Source: Fulvimarina uroteuthidis
Lineage (GTDB): Bacteria > Pseudomonadota > Alphaproteobacteria > Rhizobiales > Rhizobiaceae
Assembly: GCF_034321785.1 (NCBI RefSeq)
Contig: NZ_JAXLPB010000001.1
Location: forward strand, 868,001 to 932,000
DNA: 64,000 bases
Reading direction: 5' to 3'
Shown: piece by piece, positions 8,701-16,486 of the stretch
Layout: each line of letters opens with the position of its first letter
Position numbering within the stretch: position 1 is the first letter of the stretch
The notes under the pieces: generated by a model
Told to the model about the DNA's origin: nothing
What the model saw: the letters and a program-made list of their open reading frames with translations, nothing else
Database searches by the model: none
Program-made: the position numbers and the translations under genes

Positions 8701-8879
8701 AGCGCGCCATCGAGAAGTTCGAGCGCCTGGCCGCAAGTTTCCTCGACCCAGCGACCCCGTTCACCTCGCGCTTCCGCCCTGCTTTCGCGGGCGATTTCTC
8801 GGGCGATTACGATCATCTGGCAAGAGCGCGCGAATGGGCGGTCGCGGGCGGGACCAGCGAAGGAGCATCGGACGAATGA
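5724..8879 (+). CDS. addB: Double-strand break repair protein AddB
   Basis: Second subunit of the AddAB helicase-nuclease that resects DNA double-strand ends for RecA. The protein has 1051 residues. The C-terminal RecB-type nuclease is clear: GTLYHAIL with H812, then HIVDFKTG with D916 and K918. The N-terminal half has the inactive helicase fold (YVPSRRAARALAIAFQ) and I see no GxxxxGK[ST] Walker A, so motor activity should come from AddA alone. Start ATG 5724 gives MRANVYSIPLRSPFLRTLADGLL, typical of alphaproteobacterial AddB; no strong ribosome site. Its stop overlaps the addA start by 4 bp (ATGA), so the two are translationally coupled. Confidence 0.95.
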   Translation: MRANVYSIPLRSPFLRTLADGLLSGRLDVGYRHDGDPLSLADVLIYVPSRRAARALAIAFQDRLGGQAAILPQIRTIGEGEEAELLQGADPAMALQPIMGELERRLELARLVRRWRTMTREAELKALVGEDVILPASAADALHLAGDLGVLLDEIETEGVAFSQLSELAPDDLAEWWRLTLTFLTIVTRHWPDRLEADGRISGARAKNEWLRSEVERLRTHPPAGPVIIAGSTATAPQTIALMRTIARMDRGAVVLPGLDMHLSEAAFATIDRTVSIASPGHPQYGVKRILSGMMIERGSVAELAATDDRLAIRERFLSDALRPAETTEHWSGSAASYGDDALEGLELVEAADPREEALAIACAMRDALCEEAASCALVTPDRNLARRVVIELERFAIRANDSAGRPLKATAPGTLAATLLSVAFAPGDPIPLLALLKHPLVRLGMASGEARRAARAIELLALRGTVEIADAARLSTIVGERLLALAEQGEPEIGGAPGGGERGGVRLSRPARLVSGADRELALLYAARFEAAIAPLIALRGDDPRELPDYARILTQVLEALDRDESGRAHELYAEEAGHAFQAFMSDLVDAPRTDFAFASGELEDVIDALMTGVTVRPRGGLSARAFVWGTLEARLQSVDTVILGGLNEGTWPAGARSGAFLSRMMRRDIALDPPERRIGLAAHDFWMAMGARRVILTRSLRQDGAPTIAARWIQRIAALAGPRRSEALARRGSVYLEAARGLEAAEPVARAVRPEPRPPVELRPRGYSVTEVERLIRDPYAVHARRIMKLEPLDPLMRSPDAMERGTLYHAILADFATSGNDPMADTALQTLLDIARTHFDTEALPPDIEAFWWPRMEAIAKGYLEWERARDPRIAVRHAEIGGGLDFPAIKTRLTGKADRLDVMTDGAIHIVDFKTGAGPSLAQVRSLLSPQLPLEGGMVLRGGFELCKDATRLHDLSYVRLREREVYEESLARAATKTSEGSDPTELSQRAIEKFERLAASFLDPATPFTSRFRPAFAGDFSGDYDHLARAREWAVAGGTSEGASDE

Positions 8880-11800
8880 GCGCCTTTGCCGTCAGCGACC
8901 ATACAACGCAGCAGCAGCGCATCGCCGCCGATCCGAACCTTTCGGTCTTCGTCTCGGCCAATGCCGGGGCGGGCAAGACCCATGTCCTCACCGAACGGGT
9001 CGTCCGGCTGCTGCTCGCCGGTTTCGATCCGTCGCGGATCCTTTGCCTCACCTTCACCAAGGCGGCGGCGGCGGAAATGTCGAACCGGGTGTTCAAGCGG
9101 TTGAGCGCCTGGGCGACCATGCCGGAGGCCGATCTTCTCGCGCAGATCGAGGCGCTCGAGAAGACGCGGCCGGCGCCCGAACGAATCGCGCAGGCACGCC
9201 AGCTCTTCGCGCGCGCGCTCGAGACGCCCGGCGGCCTGAAGATCCAGACGATCCACGCCTTTTGCGAAGCGATCCTGCATCAGTTTCCGCTCGAGGCGAA
9301 CGTCGCGGGCCATTTCGAGGTCCTCGACGATACCGAAAGCCAGCTGATGCTCGGCGAGGTCAAGCGCCGGCTGATCACCGGCGCCGCGGCGCTGTCGGCC
9401 GGGCGTGAGGCCGCGCAGGATCTGCGGGACGCCTTTGCCGAGGCGCTGGCGATCGGCGGCGAGTTCGGCTTCGACGGGTTGCTCGGCGAGATCGTCCAGA
9501 AGCGCGACGATATCCGCCGCCACATCGACGGGTGCGGCGGGCTGGGCGGCGCGGTGGCGTTCCTGGCGGAGGCGCTCGACATCGATCCCGATGAGGACGA
9601 CGCCAGCATCGTTGCCGCGCTCGGCCCGGTTCCGGGCTTCGATCGAAGCTTCTGCGAGGTCCTGCAGCACGTCGCGGGCCTGAGCGACAAGAAAACGGAC
9701 GTTCGTCTCGCAGGGCTCCTGCCCGCGTTGAAAGACGCCGCCGGGCCGCTCGACGCCCTGCACGTCCTGAGGCAGATCGTCATGACGCAGGCCGGCGGGC
9801 GGCGCAGCGTCGCTTCCGTGGCCACCAAGGCCGTGACCGGCGAGGTGCCGGACCTCGAGGACCGGCTGGACCGGGCGCAAACGTTCGTCGAAGCGGCCGA
9901 GGACCGGCTCGCCGCGCTGAAGCTCTTTCGCGCCAGCCGCGCCGCCCTCGTCATCGCCGACGCGCTCGAGCGCGACTATGCCGTGATGAAGCGCCGCCGG
10001 GGCCGGCTCGATTTCACCGATCTCATCGCGCGCACCGCAGACCTCCTCTCACGTTCGCAAGCGGCGAGCTGGGTGCACTACAAGCTGGATCAGGGCATCG
10101 ACCATATCCTCATCGACGAAGCGCAGGATACGAGCCCGCGCCAGTGGGAGGTGATGCGCCAGCTCGTCGACGAGTTTTTCGTCGGGCGGTCGAGCCACAA
10201 CCGCACGCGCACGGTGTTCGCGGTCGGGGACGAGAAACAGTCGATCTACTCCTTCCAGGGCGCCTCGCCGAAAAAGTTCGACGAGGAACGCCGCGCGGTC
10301 GAAGAAAGGGCGCAGAGTGCCGGACTGGTCTTCCGGAAGGTCTCGCTGAACCAGTCCTTCCGCACGCTCCAGACCGTTCTCGGCGCGGTCGACACGGTGT
10401 TCGCGGACCCGCAGAACCGGGAGGGTCTTTCGACGAGCGGCGAGGCGCCCGCCCATACCTCGGCGCGAAAGGACGGCGAAGGGCTCGTCGAGATCTGGCC
10501 GACGTTCAGGGCCGACAGCGCGCCCGAGCCCGACGACTGGCGCGCGCCGATGGACGAGGAGCCGACCTCCTCGCCGGCCTATCGCCTCTCCCTGCGGATC
10601 GCGCTTCAGATCAAGGAGTGGCTCGGCGATCCGGTGGTCGAGAAAGGCGAAATGCGCCCGCTTCATGCCGGCGACGTCATGATCCTCGTGCGCAAGCGGA
10701 CGAATTTCATCCCCGCCATGGCGGCCGCCCTGCGGGACGCGGACATCGCGGTCGCGGGCACCGACCGGATCACCATCACCGAGCATATCGCGGTGCAGGA
10801 CCTCGTCGCGCTGGGGCGCGTCGCGACGAACTACGAGGACGACCTGTCCCTGGCGGCGCTCCTGAAAAGTCCGCTCTTCGAATTCGACGATGACGAGCTG
10901 ATGGCGCTCGCCTTGTCGCGGGGGCCGGGCGAACATCTGTCGGGCGGGCTGCGCCGCCTCGCCGGTCCCGAGGGGCCGGGCCGGATTCCGGACGTCTTCC
11001 CCGACGGTGCGCGCGCGCGCGACCTGTTGCGCAAGGCGAAGGTTGCGATCGACCGGCTCGACGAATTGCGCAACCGCACCGGCTTCCAGTCGGTCTTCGC
11101 CTTCTACGCCCGCATTCTGGGGCCCGAAGGCGGCCGCGCCAGGCTCATGGCCCGGCTCGGCCGCGATACCGGGGACGTGGTCGACGCGTTTCTCGATCTC
11201 GCTCTGTCCGAGGAAGCGGCGGGCGTCTCGGGCCTCGACGCATTCCTCAGCGCGCTCGAACAGAGCCCGCCGGAGGTCAAGCGGCAGATGGATGCCGGTG
11301 CCGGCGAAGTCCGCATCATGACGACCCACGCTTCGAAAGGTCTCGAAGCCCCGGTCGTCTTCCTCGTCGATCCGGGCGCGGCCCCCTTTCACGGCTCGCA
11401 CGGATCGCGGCTGATGCGGTGGGACACGATGCCCGGCCTCGTCGACGGGCAGGCGCCCGGCCTGTTGTGGCGGGCTTCGAGCAAGGTGGAGACGTCCGCG
11501 ATCGCGGCCCTGCGCGAGGCCGAGAAGCGGCACGCGGAAGAGGAATATCGACGGCTTCTCTATGTCGGCATGACGAGGGCGGCGGAACGCCTCGTCATCT
11601 GCGGCACGGCCGGCACGCGCGGCCCCGACGAGAACGCCTGGCGCGAGCGTGTCGAGACCGCGCTGAAATCGGAAGCGAGCGAGATTGTGGACGCGAGCGG
11701 AAACCTGTGCGGCTGGCGCATCGGCTCGCGGCGAACCGGCGAGGCCGGAAGCCTGCGTCCCGCGAGCGAAGAACTGCCGCTGCGAACGCTCGATCTGTCG

Positions 11801-12529
11801 AAGCTGGACGATGAGCCGCTTCCGCCGCGCCCCCTCACCCCGTCCTCCGCCGGCGCGGCCTTCGACGCGGACGCGGCGGACGAAGCTTCGGCCCCGCCGC
11901 CCGGTGAGGCGGTGGGGGAGCCGGACGAGGCCGGCCTCTCGCCGGTGCTCGGCACGTCCGCCGCACGCACGCTCGGCATCCGGCGCGGCCTTCTCGTCCA
12001 CCGCCTGTTGCAGCATCTGCCGACGATCGCTCCCGAGGGGCGGCGGGAGATCGCGCGCGCCTACGCCGAAAGGGCCCTTCCCGGCGTCGGCGAGGAGGAC
12101 CGGGAGGCGCTGCTTCGCTCCGTCCACACGGTCATGGAAGACGCACGCTTCGCGCCGCTCTTCTCGCCGACCAGCCGGGCGGAAGTCGCCATTGCCGGAA
12201 CCGTGCGCATCGGCGCGACCGACTTTGCGGTGAACGGCACGATCGACCGGCTCGCCGTCGGCGCGCACGAGGTCCTGATCGTCGACTACAAGACGAACCG
12301 ACCGCCGCCGCGGACCCTCGAGACCGTCCCGCGCGAATATATCCGCCAGCTCGCCATCTACCGGGCGCTCGTCGCTCCGCTCTTTCCCGACAGGCCGGTG
12401 CGCGCGGCGCTCCTCTTCACCGAGGGCCCGCACATCCTGTCGCTCGACGATGCGATGATGGACGCCGCGCTGCGGATATTGGAAAACAATTCCGGATCGG
12501 GGAAGCCGGGAGACATGGGATCAGCTTGA
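8876..12529 (+). CDS. addA: Double-strand break repair helicase-nuclease AddA
   Basis: UvrD-family 3'-5' helicase with a C-terminal nuclease, the motor subunit of AddAB. The 1217 residues contain Walker A ANAGAGKT (28-35), motif II LIDEAQDTSPRQW, motif III GDEKQSIYSFQGA, motif V TTHASKGLEAPVVFL and motif VI LLYVGMTRA, then the nuclease motif LIVDYKTNR (D1137). Start ATG 8876 overlaps the addB stop and has AAGGAG 10 nt upstream. About 80 residues near 960-1040 are Pro/Ala/Glu-rich and look like a linker before the nuclease. trxA follows 76 bp later and probably has its own promoter. Confidence 0.96.
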   Translation: MSAFAVSDHTTQQQRIAADPNLSVFVSANAGAGKTHVLTERVVRLLLAGFDPSRILCLTFTKAAAAEMSNRVFKRLSAWATMPEADLLAQIEALEKTRPAPERIAQARQLFARALETPGGLKIQTIHAFCEAILHQFPLEANVAGHFEVLDDTESQLMLGEVKRRLITGAAALSAGREAAQDLRDAFAEALAIGGEFGFDGLLGEIVQKRDDIRRHIDGCGGLGGAVAFLAEALDIDPDEDDASIVAALGPVPGFDRSFCEVLQHVAGLSDKKTDVRLAGLLPALKDAAGPLDALHVLRQIVMTQAGGRRSVASVATKAVTGEVPDLEDRLDRAQTFVEAAEDRLAALKLFRASRAALVIADALERDYAVMKRRRGRLDFTDLIARTADLLSRSQAASWVHYKLDQGIDHILIDEAQDTSPRQWEVMRQLVDEFFVGRSSHNRTRTVFAVGDEKQSIYSFQGASPKKFDEERRAVEERAQSAGLVFRKVSLNQSFRTLQTVLGAVDTVFADPQNREGLSTSGEAPAHTSARKDGEGLVEIWPTFRADSAPEPDDWRAPMDEEPTSSPAYRLSLRIALQIKEWLGDPVVEKGEMRPLHAGDVMILVRKRTNFIPAMAAALRDADIAVAGTDRITITEHIAVQDLVALGRVATNYEDDLSLAALLKSPLFEFDDDELMALALSRGPGEHLSGGLRRLAGPEGPGRIPDVFPDGARARDLLRKAKVAIDRLDELRNRTGFQSVFAFYARILGPEGGRARLMARLGRDTGDVVDAFLDLALSEEAAGVSGLDAFLSALEQSPPEVKRQMDAGAGEVRIMTTHASKGLEAPVVFLVDPGAAPFHGSHGSRLMRWDTMPGLVDGQAPGLLWRASSKVETSAIAALREAEKRHAEEEYRRLLYVGMTRAAERLVICGTAGTRGPDENAWRERVETALKSEASEIVDASGNLCGWRIGSRRTGEAGSLRPASEELPLRTLDLSKLDDEPLPPRPLTPSSAGAAFDADAADEASAPPPGEAVGEPDEAGLSPVLGTSAARTLGIRRGLLVHRLLQHLPTIAPEGRREIARAYAERALPGVGEEDREALLRSVHTVMEDARFAPLFSPTSRAEVAIAGTVRIGATDFAVNGTIDRLAVGAHEVLIVDYKTNRPPPRTLETVPREYIRQLAIYRALVAPLFPDRPVRAALLFTEGPHILSLDDAMMDAALRILENNSGSGKPGDMGSA

Positions 12530-12605
12530 ATCGGGCTTTCCCAACGTCTACCTGTCAGTCAACACGGAAATGAACCGACAACGATGAATTGAACTGGAGC
12601 CGAAC

Positions 12606-12923
12606 ATGGCCACGAAGACCGTCACCAAGGACAATTTCCAGACCGAGGTGCTGGGCGCCTCCAAGCCCGTCGTCGTCGATTTCTGGGCCGAATGGTGTGG
12701 CCCGTGCAAGATGATCGCGCCGAGCCTCGAAGAGATTTCGGAAGAGAACGACGGCGTCGACATCGTCAAGGTCAATATCGACGAGAACCAGGAACTGGCC
12801 GTCCAGTTCGGCATCCGCTCGATCCCAACCCTGATGATCTTCAAGGACGGCGAGCACAAGGACACGCTCATGGGTGCCCAGTCCAAGTCGAAACTCGCAT
12901 CCTGGATCAGCAGCGCGCAGTAG
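12606..12923 (+). CDS. trxA: Thioredoxin
   Basis: Cytoplasmic disulfide reductase of 105 residues with the classical WCGPC active site (C31, C34), the cis-proline segment RSIPTL and the buried Asp in VVVDFWAEW. Length and sequence are those of thioredoxin 1. The ribosome site is CTGGAG 7 nt before ATG 12606. A terminator follows 30 bp after the stop. The position directly after addA is a known arrangement in Rhizobiales chromosomes. Confidence 0.97.
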   Translation: MATKTVTKDNFQTEVLGASKPVVVDFWAEWCGPCKMIAPSLEEISEENDGVDIVKVNIDENQELAVQFGIRSIPTLMIFKDGEHKDTLMGAQSKSKLASWISSAQ

Positions 12924-12952
12924 GCGCGCCGACCCATCGACGCGGCATGACG

Positions 12953-12985
12953 AACGCCCGGTTGCGCCACGCAGCCGGGCGTTTT
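12953..12985 (+). terminator. Intrinsic terminator of trxA
   Basis: AACGCCCGG stem, loop, CCGGGCGTTTT, in the right place 30 bp after the trxA stop. Confidence 0.8.
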
Positions 12986-13256
12986 CGTCTGCGGGCCGGC
13001 CGACGTTCGCCGTGACACGGGCTGCGCGCGATCCGGGACCGGGTGGCAGCCTTTCGGGTGCCGGCGCGGCCCTTTGGAGCATCGCCCGAACAAGCGGTTT
13101 TCGGAAAGCCTGATGCGCGACATCGAAAACATGGCTAGAGGATCGTGCGTCTGAATTGATGCAAGATGGCTCTCAGGAGAGCGGCGAGGCGCGCCTGTCC
13201 GGCAGGACGGGTCGGGTCCTGCGCGACGGGTTGCAACGCGGGTCGGAAGGGCGGTC
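12986..13256. other. Gap between trxA and the GntR gene
   Basis: With the terminator, 333 bp are non-coding (12924-13256). Apart from the trxA terminator and a GGAAGGG ribosome site at its right end, I see no ORF, dyad or clear promoter. Confidence 0.4.
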
Positions 13257-13934
13257 ATGGAGCGAAAGCGCGGTTCCGGCTCGAAACAGGTCTACGATCT
13301 GCTGCGGAACGAGATTCTCGATCTCGTCCTGCCGCCGGGCAGCGCAATCGACGAGGTAAGCCTCGCCGCCCGCTTCGAGGTGTCCCGCACGCCGATCCGC
13401 GAAGCCCTGGTGCGGCTTGCCAGCGAAGGGCTGGTCACCACCCTGCCGAACCGTTCGAGCATGGTGTCGACCATCGACTATCTCAATCTCCACACCTTCT
13501 TCGACGCGCTCGTCCTGATGTACCGTGTCACGACCCGGCTTGCCGCGACACATCACGAGGCCGCAGACCTTGCCACGATCCGCGCGCGGCAGACGGTCTT
13601 CCGGCAGGCCGTCGAGGCGCAGAACGCGCTGGCGATGATCGCGACGAACCAGGCATTTCACCTCGCCATCTCGCAGGCCGGGCGAAACCCCTACTTTCAC
13701 GGCCTGTTCAGTCGGCTGATGGACGATGGACGGCGGATCCTGCGGATCTACTACAATTCCTACCAGGACCGGCTTCCGCAGCGCTTCGTCGACGAGCACG
13801 AGGCGATGATCGCCGCGATCGAGGCGCGCGATCTCGAAACCTGCGACCGGCTCGCGAAACGTCACGGCGAGCAGATCGTCGACCAGATCCGGACGCTCCT
13901 GGCACGCGGCGGCGAGCTCGACATCACCCTGTAG
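13257..13934 (+). CDS. GntR family transcriptional regulator (FCD subfamily)
   Basis: DNA-binding regulator of 225 residues: winged helix (residues 8-72; VSRTPIREALVRLASEGLV is the recognition region) and an all-helical FCD ligand-binding domain (about 85-215) with the family's His/Asp metal-binding pattern (HHEAADLATI; NQAFHLAI; DEHEAMIAAIEARD). Start ATG 13257 has GGAAGGG 7 nt upstream. It precedes three amino-acid catabolic genes on the same strand with a 127-bp gap containing an inverted repeat, so it is probably the local repressor, released by a pathway intermediate. Confidence 0.93.
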   Translation: MERKRGSGSKQVYDLLRNEILDLVLPPGSAIDEVSLAARFEVSRTPIREALVRLASEGLVTTLPNRSSMVSTIDYLNLHTFFDALVLMYRVTTRLAATHHEAADLATIRARQTVFRQAVEAQNALAMIATNQAFHLAISQAGRNPYFHGLFSRLMDDGRRILRIYYNSYQDRLPQRFVDEHEAMIAAIEARDLETCDRLAKRHGEQIVDQIRTLLARGGELDITL

Positions 13935-13958
13935 CAAGTTCGTGATGGCGCCTCGCAC

Positions 13959-13981
13959 ATTGTCGACAGACATAATACAAT
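13959..13981. promoter_or_regulatory. Inverted repeat upstream of the DapA-like gene, candidate GntR operator
   Basis: ATTGT-N13-ACAAT dyad, with an 8-bp perfect palindrome TGTCGACA inside its left half. It is the only AT-rich patch in the 127-bp gap and lies 81 bp before the next ATG. TTGT...ACAA cores are typical of FCD-type GntR operators. Binding is inferred. Confidence 0.4.
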
Positions 13982-14061
13982 AGCGTATCCTGGACGCGAC
14001 GCGAGGCCGGGTGCCCTGCCGCCACCGGTTCGCCGCAGCCGATCCACGAAAAGGTCCAGCC

Positions 14062-15027
14062 ATGAAAGCCGACATCTTCACCGGTACCGTTCCCGCCCTG
14101 ATGACCCCGTGCACGCCCGACCGCACGCCGGATTTCGATGCGCTGGTGAAGAAGGGCAAGGAGCTGATCGCCGCCGGCATGTCCGCGGTCGTCTATTGCG
14201 GCTCCATGGGCGACTGGCCGCTCCTGACGGACGAGGAGCGCATGACGGGGGTTTGCCGGCTGGTGGAGGCCGGCGTGCCCGTGATCGTCGGAACCGGGGC
14301 GATGAACACCCGGCTTGCGAGCGCCCACGCGGCCCATGCCCAGAAGGTCGGGGCGAAGGGCCTCATGGTGATTCCGCGCGTGCTGTCGCGCGGCAGCGCG
14401 CCGGCCGCCCAGAAGGCCCATTTCAAGGCGATCCTCTCGGCCGCGCCCGACCTTCCGGCCGTGATCTACAACAGCCCCTATTACGGGTTCGCCACGCGGG
14501 CCGACCTGTTCTTCGCCCTGCGCGAGGAGCATCCGAACCTTTGCGGGTTCAAGGAATTCGGCGGCTTCGAAGACCTGCGCTACGCGGCCGAGACGATCAC
14601 CAGCCGCGACGACGACGTCTCCCTGATGATCGGCGTCGATACGGCCGTGGTGCACGGCTTCGTCAATTGCGGGGCGACCGGCGCCATCACCGGCATCGGC
14701 AACGTCCTGCCGAAGGAGGTTCTGCACCTGTGCGCGCTGTCGCGGGAAGCGGCGCGCGGCAGCGTCGCCGCACGCCGCGCGGCCGAAGAGCTGGACAAGG
14801 CGCTGGCCGTACTTTCTTCATTCGACGAAGGCCCGGACCTCGTGCTCTACTTCAAGCACATGATGGTCCTGAAGGGTGAAGAGGAGTACCGGCTGCACTT
14901 CAACGAGACCGATGCCCTGAGCGACAGCCAGCGTGGCTATGTGGAGGCGCAGTTCGCCCTGTTCCAGCGCTGGTACGGCGAATGGGCAAAGGAGAATTCG
15001 GTGGAACAGGTCGGGCGCGCCGCCTGA
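14062..15027 (+). CDS. DapA-family lyase, probable 1-pyrroline-4-hydroxy-2-carboxylate deaminase
   Basis: Class I aldolase-fold enzyme of the dihydrodipicolinate synthase/N-acetylneuraminate lyase superfamily, 321 residues. The Schiff-base lysine is K164 in CGFKEFG and the catalytic tyrosine lies in VIYNSPYYG (Y136). Context sets it apart from lysine biosynthesis: next come a D-amino-acid dehydrogenase and a 4-hydroxyproline epimerase. In that pathway the DapA paralogue removes ammonia and water from 1-pyrroline-4-hydroxy-2-carboxylate to give 2-oxoglutarate semialdehyde. ATG 14062 has AAGG 7 nt upstream; a longer frame from 14011 lacks support. Sugar-acid aldolase activity remains possible. 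Confidence 0.85.
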   Translation: MKADIFTGTVPALMTPCTPDRTPDFDALVKKGKELIAAGMSAVVYCGSMGDWPLLTDEERMTGVCRLVEAGVPVIVGTGAMNTRLASAHAAHAQKVGAKGLMVIPRVLSRGSAPAAQKAHFKAILSAAPDLPAVIYNSPYYGFATRADLFFALREEHPNLCGFKEFGGFEDLRYAAETITSRDDDVSLMIGVDTAVVHGFVNCGATGAITGIGNVLPKEVLHLCALSREAARGSVAARRAAEELDKALAVLSSFDEGPDLVLYFKHMMVLKGEEEYRLHFNETDALSDSQRGYVEAQFALFQRWYGEWAKENSVEQVGRAA

Positions 15028-15100
15028 GGTGCCGCGCGCCGCGAGGGGTTCCGATCCTCTTTGGGACGGGGTCCGGGCCGGCGCCCGACGGGAACGACAC

Positions 15101-16474
15101 ATGTCGGACCGAAGCCCGGGAAGGGCCCGGCCCATCCTCGAACAACACGAACGGCGTGCCGGTGATTCATGGCGCACGCACCAGGGCTCGGGCTTCCCGA
15201 TCGAAAGGGATCGTACCATCCGTACCGGTCAACGAGATCATCGCGCCGATATCGTCGTCGTCGGGGCCGGCGTCATCGGCCTGTCGGCGGCGCTGGCCGC
15301 GCAGGCGCGCGGGCTGCAGGTCACCGTCCTCGACCGGGAAGGCCCGGCGGCCGGCGCATCTTCGGGCAATGCCGGCGCGTTCGCGTTCACCGACATCCTG
15401 CCGCTGGCCTCTCCCGGCATCATCCGCAAGGCGCCGCGATGGCTCATCGATCCGCTCGGCCCGCTGAGCATTCCCCCATCCTACGCGCTCGCCGTCACGC
15501 CCTGGATGCTGCGCTTTGCCCGCGCCTCCTCACCCCGGCGTTTCGCGCTTGCCACCCGCGCCCAGACCGCGCTGATGGCGCTCTCGAAGGCCGAGCTCGA
15601 ACCCTTCATGCAGGCGACCGGCACCCGTGACATGCTGCGCAGGAACGGCAATCTGGAGGTCTACGAGAGCGAGGCCGAGTTCGAGGCCTCGCTTCCCGGC
15701 TGGGTCGCCCGCGAGCGGCACGGCATCGCGTTCGGCCATCTGACGGCGCAGGAGATGAGGGACATCCAGCCCGGCCTTTCGTCGCACTTCCGGCGCGGGA
15801 CGTTCACGCCGGAATGGTATTCGATCGCCGATCCGTCGGACTATGTCCTTGCGCTCGCACGCAGGTTCGAAGCGTCCGGCGGCACGATCGAACGCCGCGA
15901 CGTCGCCCGGCTCGTCCCCCGCGAAGACCATGTCGCGGTCGAGACCGGGTCCGGCATCGTCACGGGGGCGAAAATCGTGCTGGCGGCCGGCGCCTTCTCG
16001 CACCGGATCGCCAGATCGCTGCGCGAGACGATCCCGCTGGAGACCGAGCGGGGCTACAATACCAGCCTTCCCTCCGGCGCCTTCGATCTTCGCACCCAGA
16101 TCACCTTCGGCGGCCACGGCTTCGTCGTCTCGAACCTTTCGAGCGGCGTGCGCGTCGGCGGCGCCGTCGAGTTCGGGGGCCTTGACCGTCCACCGAACTA
16201 CGCGCGGGCGGACGCCATGCTGCGGAAGGCGAAGCGGTTCCTGCCCGGCCTGAAGACGGACGGCGGTCAGCGATGGATGGGCTTTCGCCCGTCCCTTCCC
16301 GACAGCCTGCCGGCGATCGGCCACGCGAAGGCCACCTCCCGCGTCGTCTACGCCTTCGGCCACGGCCATCTCGGCCTCACCCAGTCGGCAGGCACCGCAC
16401 GGCTCGTCGCCGACCTTCTGACGGACCGGACCCCGCCGATCGACCTTTCACCCTTCTCACCCCAGCGCTTTTGA
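15101..16474 (+). CDS. FAD-dependent D-amino acid dehydrogenase (DadA type), probable D-hydroxyproline dehydrogenase
   Basis: Flavoprotein oxidising cis-4-hydroxy-D-proline to the pyrroline acid used by the preceding gene's product. The 457-residue frame has a Rossmann FAD site IVVVGAGVIGLSAALAAQARG, a DREGPAAGASSGNAG segment and the C-terminal YAFGHGHLGLTQSAGTA FAD closure of DadA relatives. The first 45 residues before the FAD motif are arginine-rich and atypical. ATG 15101 is the only usable start downstream of 15027 (no in-frame ATG, GTG or TTG after it before the FAD motif), with GGGA 8 nt upstream. Substrate is inferred from the cluster; D-alanine-type activity cannot be excluded. Confidence 0.87.
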   Translation: MSDRSPGRARPILEQHERRAGDSWRTHQGSGFPIERDRTIRTGQRDHRADIVVVGAGVIGLSAALAAQARGLQVTVLDREGPAAGASSGNAGAFAFTDILPLASPGIIRKAPRWLIDPLGPLSIPPSYALAVTPWMLRFARASSPRRFALATRAQTALMALSKAELEPFMQATGTRDMLRRNGNLEVYESEAEFEASLPGWVARERHGIAFGHLTAQEMRDIQPGLSSHFRRGTFTPEWYSIADPSDYVLALARRFEASGGTIERRDVARLVPREDHVAVETGSGIVTGAKIVLAAGAFSHRIARSLRETIPLETERGYNTSLPSGAFDLRTQITFGGHGFVVSNLSSGVRVGGAVEFGGLDRPPNYARADAMLRKAKRFLPGLKTDGGQRWMGFRPSLPDSLPAIGHAKATSRVVYAFGHGHLGLTQSAGTARLVADLLTDRTPPIDLSPFSPQRF

Positions 16475-16486
16475 CGGACGAACCCG

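Noticed and set aside
6219..12433. Long open frames antisense to addB and addA
   Set aside because: Arg/Gly/Asp-rich shadow translations of conserved helicase-nuclease genes, with no motifs of their own.
14062..15027. dapA of lysine biosynthesis
   Set aside because: It clusters with a hydroxyproline-type epimerase, a D-amino acid dehydrogenase and a GntR regulator, which points to catabolism.
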